From: Methanobrevibacter thaueri
Lineage (GTDB): Archaea; Methanobacteriota; Methanobacteria; Methanobacteriales; Methanobacteriaceae
Length of the DNA stretch: 64,000 bases
NCBI RefSeq assembly: GCF_003111625.1
Contig: NZ_MZGS01000017.1
Coordinates: 1-64,000, forward strand
Direction of reading: 5' to 3'
The position numbers were made by a program, and so were the translations under genes. Positions 8,502 through 17,610 of this stretch are shown here, piece by piece (position 1 is the first letter of the stretch; each line of letters opens with the position of its first letter). Below the pieces are notes generated by a model that saw only the letters and a list, made by a program, of their open reading frames with translations, did not search any database and was not told the origin of the DNA.

Positions 8502-10103
8502 CTGACAAAATATATCATTATAACTGGTGGGGTAGTTAGTTCCATAGGTAAGGGTATCACCTCTGCATCTATGGGTAGAATTTTAAGGTCTTATGGTTTA
8601 AAGGTTTCAGCTATTAAAATAGACCCTTATTTGAACTGGGATTCTGGAACACTCAATCCATATCAACACGGTGAAGTGTACGTTACTCATGACGGTATGG
8701 AAACTGATTTGGACCTTGGACATTATGAAAGATTTTTGGATGTTGAACTTGATGGAATGGCTAATATTACAACCGGAAAAGTTTATGAATCCGTCATCGC
8801 TAAGGAAAGGGAAGGAGGATACCTGGGCGAATGTGTACAGGTTATTCCACATATAACTAATCGTATAAAAGAGATGATTAGGGCCAATTCCGAAAGCGCA
8901 GATTATGATGTGGTTCTTGTCGAACTCGGTGGTACTGTTGGTGATATTGAAAGTCAACCTTTCCTCGAAGCCTTAAGGCAACTCAGAAATGAAGAAGGCA
9001 GAGAAAACGTTATGTTTGTCCACGTTACATTTATCCCCTACCTAAATGCAGCTGGAGAATTCAAAACAAAGCCTACCCAACACTCCACAAAAGAATTGAG
9101 AAGTGTCGGTATTAATCCTGATGTAATTGTATGTAGATCACAGGTTCACATTGACGATGCGCTTCTTGGAAAAGTGGCACACTTCTGTGACGTGGATGTT
9201 AACGCTGTAGTAAACACCCCTGACGCAGGAACCATCTATGAAGTGCCTTTGGTTTTGGAAGACCGCAACATCGGTGAGCTAATCGTTAACAGAATAGGTT
9301 TGGATGTTGAAGCAGACACCTCCAAACTCGATGAGTGGAGAGAAATTGTAAAATCTCTTAAGATAACTGACCCACAGGTCACCATCGGTATTGTCGGTAA
9401 GTATGTTGAACTTGAAGACTCATATATCAGTATCCGTGAATCATTGCTTCATGCTGCAGCAAGCATTGGCGTGAAAGCAAATATCAAATATTTAAGTTCC
9501 GATGTTGAGGAGCTTGACGGGGATGCCTTAAAAGAGTTTGATGGTATCCTGATTCCTGGAGGATTCGGTGAAAGAGGATTTGAAGGTAAATTGGATGCAA
9601 TTGATTACGCAATCGAAAACGATGTTCCACTGTTCGGAATCTGTCTCGGTATGCAGTCCATGGTAACCCAGTTCGCAAGAAGAAACGGCTATCCTGAAGC
9701 AAACAGTTCAGAGTTCGGTGATGACATTGTCGACCCTGTAATTGACATGATGGAAGAGCAAAAGAAAATCAAGAACATGGGCGGAACAATGCGTTTAGGT
9801 TCCTATGACTGTAAGATCATTGAAGGAACCAAGACCTATGAGGCATATGGTGAAATCGATATCGAGGAACGTCACAGGCACAGATACGAATTCAACAATG
9901 ATTACAGAGATGACCTGCAGGAAAAAGGCTTGATAATTTCAGGTACTAGTCCTGATGACTTTTTAGTTGAAATTATCGAATTGCCAAATCATCCTTGGGC
10001 TATTGGTTGTCAATTCCATCCGGAATTCAAGTCAAGACCTAATAGACCTCATCCATTATTCAAAGCATTTTTAGAAGCTATTTACGAGTATTCTAAAAAT
10101 TAA
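8502..10103 (+). CDS. pyrG: CTP synthase with a predicted CTG start
   Basis: Amidates UTP to CTP using glutamine and ATP. The N-terminal synthetase block KYIIITGGVVSSIGKGIT and the C-terminal class I glutaminase with the nucleophile in FGICLGMQ, plus the His-x-Glu of CQFHPEF, are intact; 533 residues is normal. No ATG or GTG precedes the invariant Thr-Lys-Tyr start. GGAGAGG at 8489-8495 is a strong Shine-Dalgarno site placed six bases before CTG 8502, so CTG is the likely start. The TTG at 8487 has no usable site and adds five residues. Monocistronic, ending in a T-rich tract. Confidence 0.95.
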   Translation: MTKYIIITGGVVSSIGKGITSASMGRILRSYGLKVSAIKIDPYLNWDSGTLNPYQHGEVYVTHDGMETDLDLGHYERFLDVELDGMANITTGKVYESVIAKEREGGYLGECVQVIPHITNRIKEMIRANSESADYDVVLVELGGTVGDIESQPFLEALRQLRNEEGRENVMFVHVTFIPYLNAAGEFKTKPTQHSTKELRSVGINPDVIVCRSQVHIDDALLGKVAHFCDVDVNAVVNTPDAGTIYEVPLVLEDRNIGELIVNRIGLDVEADTSKLDEWREIVKSLKITDPQVTIGIVGKYVELEDSYISIRESLLHAAASIGVKANIKYLSSDVEELDGDALKEFDGILIPGGFGERGFEGKLDAIDYAIENDVPLFGICLGMQSMVTQFARRNGYPEANSSEFGDDIVDPVIDMMEEQKKIKNMGGTMRLGSYDCKIIEGTKTYEAYGEIDIEERHRHRYEFNNDYRDDLQEKGLIISGTSPDDFLVEIIELPNHPWAIGCQFHPEFKSRPNRPHPLFKAFLEAIYEYSKN

Positions 10104-10117
10104 TTTTTCTTTTTTTT
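10104..10117 (+). terminator. U-tract terminator after pyrG
   Basis: T5-C-T8 immediately follows the stop codon. Confidence 0.5.
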
Positions 10118-10188
10118 ATAACTTAAAAACAATTTTGCTAGCTTGGCTTCTGCTTAATTTATATTATCTGACGTAGAATAATATACCT

Positions 10189-11055
10189 ATGAATTTCAGT
10201 AGTATATTTTTAATTCAGATAACTGTTACAGTATTGTTTTCACTTTGCGCGACAATTTTCGATGTTAGGAAGGGTTTTGTTCCGAACCTGTTATGCTATA
10301 TCCTGATTGCCTTCGGCCTTTTTTCGAACCTGATTTTGTCATTGATTTCAACTAACATTAAATTCATTCTAGCTTCAATTATTTCAATGGTTATCACATA
10401 TTCCATCACTTATATGCTATGGCAATTGTCGATATGGGGAGGTGGTGATGTAAGGCTCTTCACTGGCATTGCCACAGTAATACCATTCGGTTTAAACATT
10501 GACTTTTTGCACATTTTTCCGGTATTGTCAGTGTATCCCTTTTCGTTTAGCGTTGTCATAAACAGCATACTGGTGTCATTTCCATTCCTGATGGTCTTCG
10601 TCTGCTATGCGATAGTCAAGAAGGACCTGTTTCAAAACAATATAGACATACTCTTCAACGTCTTCAGCGTGGACAGCCTGAACTACATCAAGGAAAAGAC
10701 GCTGAACAAGACGATACCCGTTAGGGAGATAAAAGAGGGAAACATTGTAAACAGCTATTATTTCGACGATGAGCACATCTCTGATTTGATTGGGGAAGAG
10801 GACGGAAACCTGAAGGTATACGAGAACACAGATAAGGGCTGCAAATATTATTTCAAGTCCATAAGCGCAGGGGGAATAACGAAAAAAGAGGAGAGCCTCC
10901 TTAAGATAATGAGCGTTCAGGGGTTCATTGACAATAGGATCTCAATAAAGGTTTCATATCCATTCACTCCGGCAATCGTGGCGGGATTGCTGATTGCGGT
11001 GTTCTATGGGGACATAATGATGATTTTTGCAAAAAACATAATGCTGGTGATATGA
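10189..11055 (+). CDS. Archaeal A24 prepilin peptidase (EppA/FlaK type)
   Basis: A 288-residue membrane aspartic peptidase. The first catalytic Asp is in CATIFDVRKGFVPN (about residue 26) and the second in WGGGDVRLFTG (about residue 86), the two-Asp pattern of type IV prepilin peptidases. A cytoplasmic loop (about 150-255) is followed by a last membrane helix. The next gene overlaps it and encodes a class III signal-peptide protein, the substrate class cleaved by EppA. A TATA-like AATTTATATT about 28 nt before the ATG suggests a leaderless mRNA. Confidence 0.85.
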   Translation: MNFSSIFLIQITVTVLFSLCATIFDVRKGFVPNLLCYILIAFGLFSNLILSLISTNIKFILASIISMVITYSITYMLWQLSIWGGGDVRLFTGIATVIPFGLNIDFLHIFPVLSVYPFSFSVVINSILVSFPFLMVFVCYAIVKKDLFQNNIDILFNVFSVDSLNYIKEKTLNKTIPVREIKEGNIVNSYYFDDEHISDLIGEEDGNLKVYENTDKGCKYYFKSISAGGITKKEESLLKIMSVQGFIDNRISIKVSYPFTPAIVAGLLIAVFYGDIMMIFAKNIMLVI

Positions 11056-11483
11056 TGAGGGATAATTGGGGCCAGGTTTCGCTGGAATATCTTTTGATAT
11101 TTGCCATATCCATGATACTCCTGATAGCGTTTACATTGCCCTTGACGGACTTCACAATCCAGACTGCCCTTGATGTGTCGGATTCCCTTGACATGAAATC
11201 AGATCTCTCCAAACTCTCGCAGGCAATTCAGACCGTTTACGGTCAGGGTCAGGGGTCAAGGCAAATCGTGAATATAATCTCCCAGACTCCCAGCAAGATT
11301 GACGTCACCGATAGCCATGTCTCATGCAATCTAAAGCTTAAGGACGGAAGCAGAAAGCTGGTGAAAGTGACCTCCAAGTCAAACCTGGCCAAGACCACAA
11401 TACCAATATCCGAGGGCACAAACACGATTGTCGTCGAATGGCCGGTGGGTAGCGAAACTATGAATATCCACAAAACAGGCTAA
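11052..11483 (+). CDS. Class III signal-peptide (pilin-like) protein
   Basis: A 143-residue protein beginning MMRDNWGQVSLEYLL: a short charged head, then QVSLEYLL, matching the QxSxE class III archaeal prepilin motif, then a hydrophobic helix. Cleavage before the Gln would release a small extracellular pilin. It overlaps the peptidase gene by 4 nt (ATGA). The mature part is rich in Ser, Thr and beta-prone residues. Probably a type IV-like pilus subunit; its partners are unknown. Confidence 0.82.
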   Translation: MMRDNWGQVSLEYLLIFAISMILLIAFTLPLTDFTIQTALDVSDSLDMKSDLSKLSQAIQTVYGQGQGSRQIVNIISQTPSKIDVTDSHVSCNLKLKDGSRKLVKVTSKSNLAKTTIPISEGTNTIVVEWPVGSETMNIHKTG

Positions 11484-11555
11484 AATTCATACAAAGTTAT
11501 TTTAAGTATTATAACTTAATATTAAAGTATAACACTAATTGGTGTGTGGAATTTT

Positions 11556-12359
11556 ATGGATATAATTACAACTATAATTTACATAGTTTTATTCATTATC
11601 ATGATGCTTTTTGTCTTTTCAATAGGAATGTTAAGACATTATATGCCAAAGCGTGAAATACTTTTGGTGTTGGTTGTGGCGTTCTTCATTGGCGCAATCG
11701 GAGGAGCGTTCTTCCTGCAGCCGATATATGAGGAATTGCCTGCCATGGCAAGCGCTGTTGAAAGTAACATGCCTAATAATGAAGAAACTTTATACTTAGA
11801 CTTGTCTTCTTCAATCGACACTAACCAGTTGAGGGACCAGTTGTCTTCAATGGATGGTTTCAAGTCCTTTGATGAGACCTCGATCACGATTCCGATGTGG
11901 AGTTTCAACGAACGGGAACACGACTATTTCGCTTCAATTGTGGGAAATATCGATTCACATTATAAAAACTACAATGTAACCTCAAATGAGATTAAAATTG
12001 AGCTTGCAGAAAATTACACTGCATCAGATGCTCTAAAATCATTTTCAGACTGGTATAAACTTGTATATGACGATACCATTTCATATGCACAGATTCATGC
12101 CGTTCTTGTTGTGGATTCAACCAAGCTGGATGATTTTGAACAGGCATTGCTTGAAAAGGGAATCGTTGCGTCTAAAATTGAAGGACCTATTCAGGACAGT
12201 GTAAACAATACAAATGCCTCAATGTTGTCAAATCTTGAATTTACCATGGTTTGCGGTGGTGTAGGTGTCATTGTTTCAATAATCGGAATCTACATGGATT
12301 CTGTAGTGCCTTTATATAGAAGATTTAGAAAGTTCATGAATACTAAGCGCAAGAGATAA
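11556..12359 (+). CDS. Membrane protein with a large extracytoplasmic domain
   Basis: About 267 residues. Two N-terminal membrane helices (residues about 3-25 and 35-55) and one near residue 225-245 flank a soluble domain rich in Asp, Ser and Asn. I do not recognise the family. It follows the pilin gene by some 70 nt in the same orientation and may assist pilus assembly, but this is inference from position only. ATG 11556 is preferred to GTG 11544 because a G-rich GGTGTGTGGA stretch precedes it. Confidence 0.7.
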   Translation: MDIITTIIYIVLFIIMMLFVFSIGMLRHYMPKREILLVLVVAFFIGAIGGAFFLQPIYEELPAMASAVESNMPNNEETLYLDLSSSIDTNQLRDQLSSMDGFKSFDETSITIPMWSFNEREHDYFASIVGNIDSHYKNYNVTSNEIKIELAENYTASDALKSFSDWYKLVYDDTISYAQIHAVLVVDSTKLDDFEQALLEKGIVASKIEGPIQDSVNNTNASMLSNLEFTMVCGGVGVIVSIIGIYMDSVVPLYRRFRKFMNTKRKR

Positions 12360-12360
12360 T

Positions 12361-13041
12361 ATGAATGTTGCAGTATTGTTTTCAGGCGGTAAAGACAGCA
12401 CTATGGCCGTTTATGCCGCATTGGATGCGAAAGAGGATGTCAGGTATCTTCTTTCCATGAAATCCAGGAATGATGAATCATACATGTTTCATGTTCCTAA
12501 CATTCATATAACTGATCTGCTTGCAGAGGCACTCGACATTCCGATAATGTCAGTTGAAACCGATGGGATAAAGGAAGAGGAACTTGAGGATTTAAGGACT
12601 GCTTTTGAAAATCTTAAGGATTTGGGCGTGGAGGCCATATACACAGGCGCCCTTTACTCAGTTTATCAGAAATCCAGAATAGAAAAGCTCGGCAGTGAAG
12701 TGGGATTGGAAATAATCTCTCCCTATTGGCATGTCGATGAGCTGGAATACATGCGGAAAATCGTATCCCTTGGCTTTAAGATAATGATTTGCGGTGTGGC
12801 AGCATGGGGATTGGACGAGTCATGGTTAGGCCGCATTATCGACGATGAGACAATTGATGAACTTGTAAGGCTCAATGAAAAGTATCATGTTGATATTGCA
12901 TTTGAGGGCGGTGAAGCCGAAACCCTGGCCATTGACGGACCTATTTTTAAAAAAAGACTTGAAATATTAAAATATAAAAAGGAATGGCACCTCGACAGTG
13001 GTGTTTACATTATCGAAGATGCAACCTTGCAGGAAAAATAA
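12361..13041 (+). CDS. dph6: Diphthine--ammonia ligase
   Basis: Completes diphthamide on elongation factor 2 by ATP-dependent amidation of diphthine. The PP-loop SGGKDST is at residues 8-14, and the family blocks YTGALYSVYQKSR and FEGGEAETLAIDGP are intact; 226 residues is the normal archaeal length. It begins one base after the upstream stop codon. Confidence 0.9.
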   Translation: MNVAVLFSGGKDSTMAVYAALDAKEDVRYLLSMKSRNDESYMFHVPNIHITDLLAEALDIPIMSVETDGIKEEELEDLRTAFENLKDLGVEAIYTGALYSVYQKSRIEKLGSEVGLEIISPYWHVDELEYMRKIVSLGFKIMICGVAAWGLDESWLGRIIDDETIDELVRLNEKYHVDIAFEGGEAETLAIDGPIFKKRLEILKYKKEWHLDSGVYIIEDATLQEK

Positions 13042-13581
13042 TCATAATCCGATTTCGTCAAAGAAATCGTTGATGTCCTGAATGAAGCTTTCCATATCGC
13101 TTTCGTTGATTATCAATCTGTCGGAAAGTGAAATGACGGATCCGATACCGAAGCCCAATTCAGACATATCTCTCTTTTTGAATTCGTTGAAATCCTGTGA
13201 ATCGTCTTCTCTCATTCTCTTTTTCAATCTTTCAAACCTTATGTTGGTGTTTGCAAAGATTGATAGGATCATGAAGTTGTCAAAGTTTTCCTTGAACATG
13301 TCGACCTCATGAAGGCTTCTGATTCCTTCAACGATTATGGTTTTTTCAACGCCTTCATCCTGAAGCTTTTTGATTTTTTCAATTGTCAATTCGGAAATGA
13401 TGTATTCTCCGAATTCTTTTCTTAGGTTTTTAGCGGTTTCCTTACTGCCTTCCCCTCTTTTTTTAGCTTCTTCTCTCACGATGTCTCCCATACTAACGAT
13501 AATCGCACCTTTTTCAGTTGCAATGTCAGAAACTATTCCTTTTCCGGAACCAGGTAATCCAGATATTCCCATTACTTGCAT
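13042..13581 (-). CDS. UPF0200 P-loop nucleotide kinase-like protein
   Basis: About 179 residues with a Walker A loop GISGLPGSGKG near the N-terminus and a lid-like basic region (RFERLKKRMREDD). The UPF0200 family resembles adenylate and dephospho-CoA kinases. Its place directly after the phosphopantothenate synthetase suggests a role near CoA synthesis, but the substrate is unproven. ATG 13581 is used, since GAGTGA then acts as Shine-Dalgarno site; the GTG at 13590 adds only three residues. Converges on dph6. Confidence 0.82.
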   Translation of the reverse strand: MQVMGISGLPGSGKGIVSDIATEKGAIIVSMGDIVREEAKKRGEGSKETAKNLRKEFGEYIISELTIEKIKKLQDEGVEKTIIVEGIRSLHEVDMFKENFDNFMILSIFANTNIRFERLKKRMREDDSQDFNEFKKRDMSELGFGIGSVISLSDRLIINESDMESFIQDINDFFDEIGL

Positions 13582-13586
13582 TATAT

Positions 13587-14324
13587 TCACTCTTTTAATT
13601 TAATCTGTTCTAATGATTCTTTAAGATTCTCTTCATTATCAAAGTCATTAACTATTTCCATCAATACTTGCTTGTCTTGAGTTTTCAAGTCTTCAGCTAT
13701 TTTTGTCATGAAAGGTATCGCACGGACAATGTTGTCCATTATTGACACGTCAGACATTTTTGAAGTTCTTGAAAGTGGGTTCAAATCAATGGTTATTATG
13801 TTTTTGCCGCTTTTTTTCAATATTTCGGCTCTGTCCCCATCTTCCAGAGGTATCAATACGGTATCGGCACTGTATATTCCAGTTTTGCTGGCGCTTGCCC
13901 TGTTGTTCTTGATGTCAGTGAGATACTCGATGTCATCGTCCAGGGTGCCCAATATTTTATCGTAACCGAGATCCTTGTATATCTGTGTGATGATCTTCAC
14001 CCTGTCGTCGGTTCGGTAAAACAGGTTTATTTCGATTTTTGCGCCGACACTGTTTGCCAATTCAATTATTTCTTCAACAGCTAATGCGGTGGCATTTCCA
14101 TTAACGGAAATTACCGGATTATTTGATAAGAGTAAAGCTGCAACGGCAACATACATTGCCCTTTTTGCAGGATAGGTTGTTCTTTCACCAATTAGATAAT
14201 CAAAAGCCTCTCCCCTACCATGAGCTATCATTGCGGAGTCTGCCAGATATCCCTTTTTGGCGGCTTTCACCATTTTGTCTCTTAAAAGAAGAGATTCATA
14301 ACGTGGATGTGATTTTGGTATCAT
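13587..14324 (-). CDS. 4-phosphopantoate--beta-alanine ligase
   Basis: The archaeal phosphopantothenate synthetase of the CoA pathway, which joins 4-phosphopantoate and beta-alanine with ATP. The N-terminal block HPRYESLLLRDKMV and the segment AHGRGEAFDYLIGE are characteristic of this archaeal-only family; 245 residues is normal. SD GGAGA precedes ATG 14324. The UPF0200 gene begins just downstream, so the two are probably an operon. Confidence 0.88.
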   Translation of the reverse strand: MIPKSHPRYESLLLRDKMVKAAKKGYLADSAMIAHGRGEAFDYLIGERTTYPAKRAMYVAVAALLLSNNPVISVNGNATALAVEEIIELANSVGAKIEINLFYRTDDRVKIITQIYKDLGYDKILGTLDDDIEYLTDIKNNRASASKTGIYSADTVLIPLEDGDRAEILKKSGKNIITIDLNPLSRTSKMSDVSIMDNIVRAIPFMTKIAEDLKTQDKQVLMEIVNDFDNEENLKESLEQIKLKE

Positions 14325-14337
14325 TAATGTTGTCTCC

Positions 14338-14721
14338 TTATTTTAAATCAATTTTCATTTGCGCCAAATAGCCTAACAGTGTGGTAATTGATAATGTTAT
14401 TACTGCCACTGAAATTATGTGTATTGTGTAATTTTCAAACATTGGGTTTGGAACATTCGGTAAAATGAAAAAAATCATATCTAGAATAATATCGATTATT
14501 ACAAAGACTATTCCCACTAAAATCCCTTCAACAACCTCGTTTGTCTCGATATTCCTGATGTAGAGTATTCCGAAAAATCCTGTAACGACTATGCTTATTA
14601 TTGGGATAATGATGTCGATATGAGGAAGCCTGGTTGTGAATATTGGGCCGAAAACTGCGGATAGTGCGTATGATAATGCCCATATTACAATTCCGAATAT
14701 TATTGCTAGTTTCACTTTCAT
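14338..14721 (-). CDS. Small four-helix membrane protein
   Basis: A 127-residue protein with four predicted membrane helices and no charged active-site motif. Family not recognised. It is 13 nt upstream of the phosphopantothenate synthetase on the same strand and may start that operon. The structured region at 14800-14935 lies upstream and could be its mRNA leader. Confidence 0.65.
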   Translation of the reverse strand: MKVKLAIIFGIVIWALSYALSAVFGPIFTTRLPHIDIIIPIISIVVTGFFGILYIRNIETNEVVEGILVGIVFVIIDIILDMIFFILPNVPNPMFENYTIHIISVAVITLSITTLLGYLAQMKIDLK

Positions 14722-14799
14722 TTTTTAAACCTTAAATTATAATCAATTATATTTTTGGTTTGAAAATGTTAAATACTTTTCTAACAACATAAGGTTCGT

Positions 14800-14935
14800 A
14801 AAAATTAAAAATAGATTGGGATGTTTAGGTAGTTAATATGATAATTAACTACCTATTACTTGTTTTACAAGCTTTAGAGAAATGAATTTTAAATTTGGCT
14901 GTTTAATCTATCTCTCAAGGCTACTATGTAGCCTT
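14800..14935 (-). ncRNA. Candidate structured RNA or 5' leader
   Basis: Holds most of the structure in a 323-nt gene-free stretch (14722-15044). Read on the minus strand, a TATA box (TTTATATAT, 14965 to 14957) predicts a start near 14935, exactly where an 8-bp hairpin (AAGGCTAC/GTAGCCTT, 14917-14935) begins. Next come a 5-bp hairpin (14859-14871) and a perfect 12-bp hairpin (14826-14855). Two longer pairings are possible: 14876-14880 with 14911-14915, and 14811-14817 with 14905-14911; together they would form a pseudoknot or alternative folds. T-rich sequence follows at about 14812-14800. It could be a free RNA or the leader of the 14721 gene. Confidence 0.4.
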
Positions 14936-15044
14936 ATTTATAATATTGTTTTAACTATATATAAATGTTATTGTTATTTTATAAAAATTCAAGTATACTT
15001 TATTAAAAACCTTTATATCTATCAAATTAATAAAGTTAAATTGA

Positions 15045-16091
15045 ATGACACATGACGATAACTTTGAAGAGTATTTGAGGAAGATGTTAAGTAACTCCAT
15101 AAGCTCACTTAACCCCTCAGAGGAGGCAAAGGCCAGGGCAAGGAAATTGTCACCTTCCTACTTTATGGATTTGAAGGAAAAACTGCTTATTGAATATGAG
15201 GGCAAGAAATTGGCCGACGTTATGGACTGCAAGGTCTCTAAGGAATCCTATGGGGAAGTGCTGAAAATAGAAAACTCACAAAGGATAGACTTCAACATTG
15301 AGGACAATGACTTTAAAAAGCAGATAAACACTAACCTCAAGCTTCTTCCGAAAATTGGCTTGAAGACAGAGCAGAACCTCAAGAAAAAGGGCTACACAAC
15401 AATAGAGTCACTGAAAGGCCATGACAAATACTCAGATGTCGCAGGCAAGTTCCTCTCCACAATAGATGACATGAGCTACCTTGAAATAATGGACCTTCTG
15501 GACAATAACAGGTACACAAAAAAATGCAGGAACAACATCATCAAAAGCATTAGCTTAAAGGATCCTGAAGACTTCAAGTTCATGGATATCGAAACCAAGG
15601 GACTCTCCAATGTTCCAATAATACTTATAGGCGTGGCTGAAATAAAGGGAAGCAGGATCATATCCTCACAGTACTTCCTAAGGGATTATTCCGAGGAGGC
15701 AAACATAATAGAGGCCTATCTGAGCCATCTGGATGAGGACTCCGTGCACGTGACATTCAATGGAAAGACTTTTGATGTGCCGTTTATAAAAAATAGATGT
15801 AGATACAACAGGATTGATGGAAATCTCGACTTGCCCCATCTTGACCTGATGTATTTTGCAAAAAACCTTTGGAGCGACGAGCTGCCAAATTGCCAATTGC
15901 AAACAATTGAAAGGGAACTGTTTGGAATCGAGCGTGAAGGAGACGTTCCAGGACAGTATATTCCAGGATATTATGACACTTACCTAGAAAAGAATAATAT
16001 AGGTCCCGTTGTGCCGATAATAGAGCACAACTGTCAGGACATCATTTCTCTTGCAAGCTTTTTGGATAAAATGTATAGGGACGTAAATTAA
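15045..16091 (+). CDS. DEDD-type exonuclease, YprB/MrfB-like (RNase H-like fold)
   Basis: A 348-residue protein. A helix-hairpin-helix-like segment (LPKIGLKTEQNLKKKGY, about residues 103-119) suggests DNA binding. The catalytic domain follows: MDIETKGL (D-x-E, near 182), TFNGKTFDVPFI (third acid, near 242) and EHNCQDIISL (last Asp with nearby His). This is the RNase_H_2 family of Bacillus YprB/MrfB. Unlike what I recall for bacterial MrfB, no TPR tail is present. The HEAT-type gene starts 1 nt after its stop. A TATA-like CTTTATATC 30 nt before the ATG suggests a nearly leaderless message. Confidence 0.82.
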   Translation: MTHDDNFEEYLRKMLSNSISSLNPSEEAKARARKLSPSYFMDLKEKLLIEYEGKKLADVMDCKVSKESYGEVLKIENSQRIDFNIEDNDFKKQINTNLKLLPKIGLKTEQNLKKKGYTTIESLKGHDKYSDVAGKFLSTIDDMSYLEIMDLLDNNRYTKKCRNNIIKSISLKDPEDFKFMDIETKGLSNVPIILIGVAEIKGSRIISSQYFLRDYSEEANIIEAYLSHLDEDSVHVTFNGKTFDVPFIKNRCRYNRIDGNLDLPHLDLMYFAKNLWSDELPNCQLQTIERELFGIEREGDVPGQYIPGYYDTYLEKNNIGPVVPIIEHNCQDIISLASFLDKMYRDVN

Positions 16092-16092
16092 A

Positions 16093-17610
16093 ATGGGATT
16101 GTTTGACAGATTTAAAAAGGATAACACTAAAGAAAAAAAGCCTAAGGAAGAAAAGGTCATCCCCGATGATTTGGAAATTGATGCGGATCAGTTGATATTG
16201 AAGGAAATAGCCACAAACAGCAAGGATCGCTATGAAAGGGCGGCCGCCGCTGATCAGGTCACCGACCAGTATGTTGCACTGGACATGTCAAAGACCATAA
16301 AAGACCGTGCAATAAGGCTGATAGCCATCAATAAGGTTAAGGATGAACGATTGCTACGTGACGCTGCCGAAAACTCACAGTTTTTTGATGTGAGAAGCTT
16401 TGCATGGGAAAGGCTGGGCGAAAACAACAAGTCCATAGCCGAAGTGGTGATAAACACCAAGAAAAACCCTCACGCTGATGAAATCTTTGACAAGGTAAGC
16501 GATGAGGAAACCCTTGCATGGATTGCGACAGATGCGCAGGACAAGAAATACAGAAACAGTGCCATTGACAAAATCAATGACCCTAATGTATTGTATGATT
16601 TGGTGTTTAAGGCAAAGGACAGTTCCATTAGAAAAACGGCGGTATTGAAGGATTCATTCGTCAGCGAGGACATCCTCCAGAAGGTGGTGATTGAGGATAA
16701 GGACGAATCCGTTAAGATGGCAGCCGTGGGAAAAATCAAAAATGAGGACAATTTGGCTAAAATCGCATTGAACGAGGACAATGCCAAAATCCGTTCAATC
16801 ATCTTTGACAGAATTCAAAACCCTGAAATCATAGAGGATATTGCATTGAACTCAAATAAGGCAGATGTCAGATTGGACATTGTTAAAAAAATTGATGATG
16901 AAAAGCTATTGGCGCAAATGGCCTTGAATGACGATGACCACATCGTCAGAAGCGAAGCCGCCAAAAGGATAACTGATGAGGACGTTCTGCTCAAAATCAT
17001 TTCCAGCGATGACGACAGGTTTGTTCGCCAAATTGCCGTAAACAACATTCAAAACCCTCAAGACCTGATTAAGATTGCCTTGGAGGATGAGGACCAATTT
17101 GTAAGAAACCATGCCATCAAAAACGAAAATTTGACTGATGAGAAGGATTTCACCTACATTGCTATCAACTCAACCCACGAGGAAATTGCCATGGAGGCTT
17201 TGAATCACGTAACCGAAGAGAAGAACTTCATTGAAATCCTCTGGAATGCAAAGCTTGATACAATCAAAAAAGCCACACTGGACAATATCAATGATTTGGA
17301 AACCCTGATAAGAATAGTTCTTGCCAATGAGGATGAGGAATTCTCGCTTAGGGCATTGAATAAGATCAAGGTTGAAAAGTGTCTCTTCAAGATTTATGAG
17401 CAGGGGATATCTGAAAAGATTTCCGTCAGAGCGGTGTCACTTATTAAAAATCAGAAACTGTTGACTGACATCGCCAGAAACGAGGAATCCTGGAGGGTTC
17501 GCGAAGCTGCAGTTAAAAAAATAGTGAGTAAAAAGGTTTTAAGGGAAATCTCAATGAATGATGAAAACGAATACGTTAGGAATGTGGCTAAAAAGAGAAT
17601 GAATCTATAA
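16093..17610 (+). CDS. HEAT/LRV-type alpha-solenoid repeat protein
   Basis: A 505-residue acidic protein. After a charged head it consists of about 18 repeats of 23-26 residues on the pattern L-x-K-I-A-x2-D-x-D-x3-V-R-x2-A-V-x-K-I. Such solenoids bind proteins or nucleic acids and have no catalytic residues. It is fused transcriptionally to the exonuclease gene (1-nt spacing), so it may be its scaffold or DNA-binding partner. Its end overlaps the convergent ferredoxin gene by 6 bp. Confidence 0.8.
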   Translation: MGLFDRFKKDNTKEKKPKEEKVIPDDLEIDADQLILKEIATNSKDRYERAAAADQVTDQYVALDMSKTIKDRAIRLIAINKVKDERLLRDAAENSQFFDVRSFAWERLGENNKSIAEVVINTKKNPHADEIFDKVSDEETLAWIATDAQDKKYRNSAIDKINDPNVLYDLVFKAKDSSIRKTAVLKDSFVSEDILQKVVIEDKDESVKMAAVGKIKNEDNLAKIALNEDNAKIRSIIFDRIQNPEIIEDIALNSNKADVRLDIVKKIDDEKLLAQMALNDDDHIVRSEAAKRITDEDVLLKIISSDDDRFVRQIAVNNIQNPQDLIKIALEDEDQFVRNHAIKNENLTDEKDFTYIAINSTHEEIAMEALNHVTEEKNFIEILWNAKLDTIKKATLDNINDLETLIRIVLANEDEEFSLRALNKIKVEKCLFKIYEQGISEKISVRAVSLIKNQKLLTDIARNEESWRVREAAVKKIVSKKVLREISMNDENEYVRNVAKKRMNL

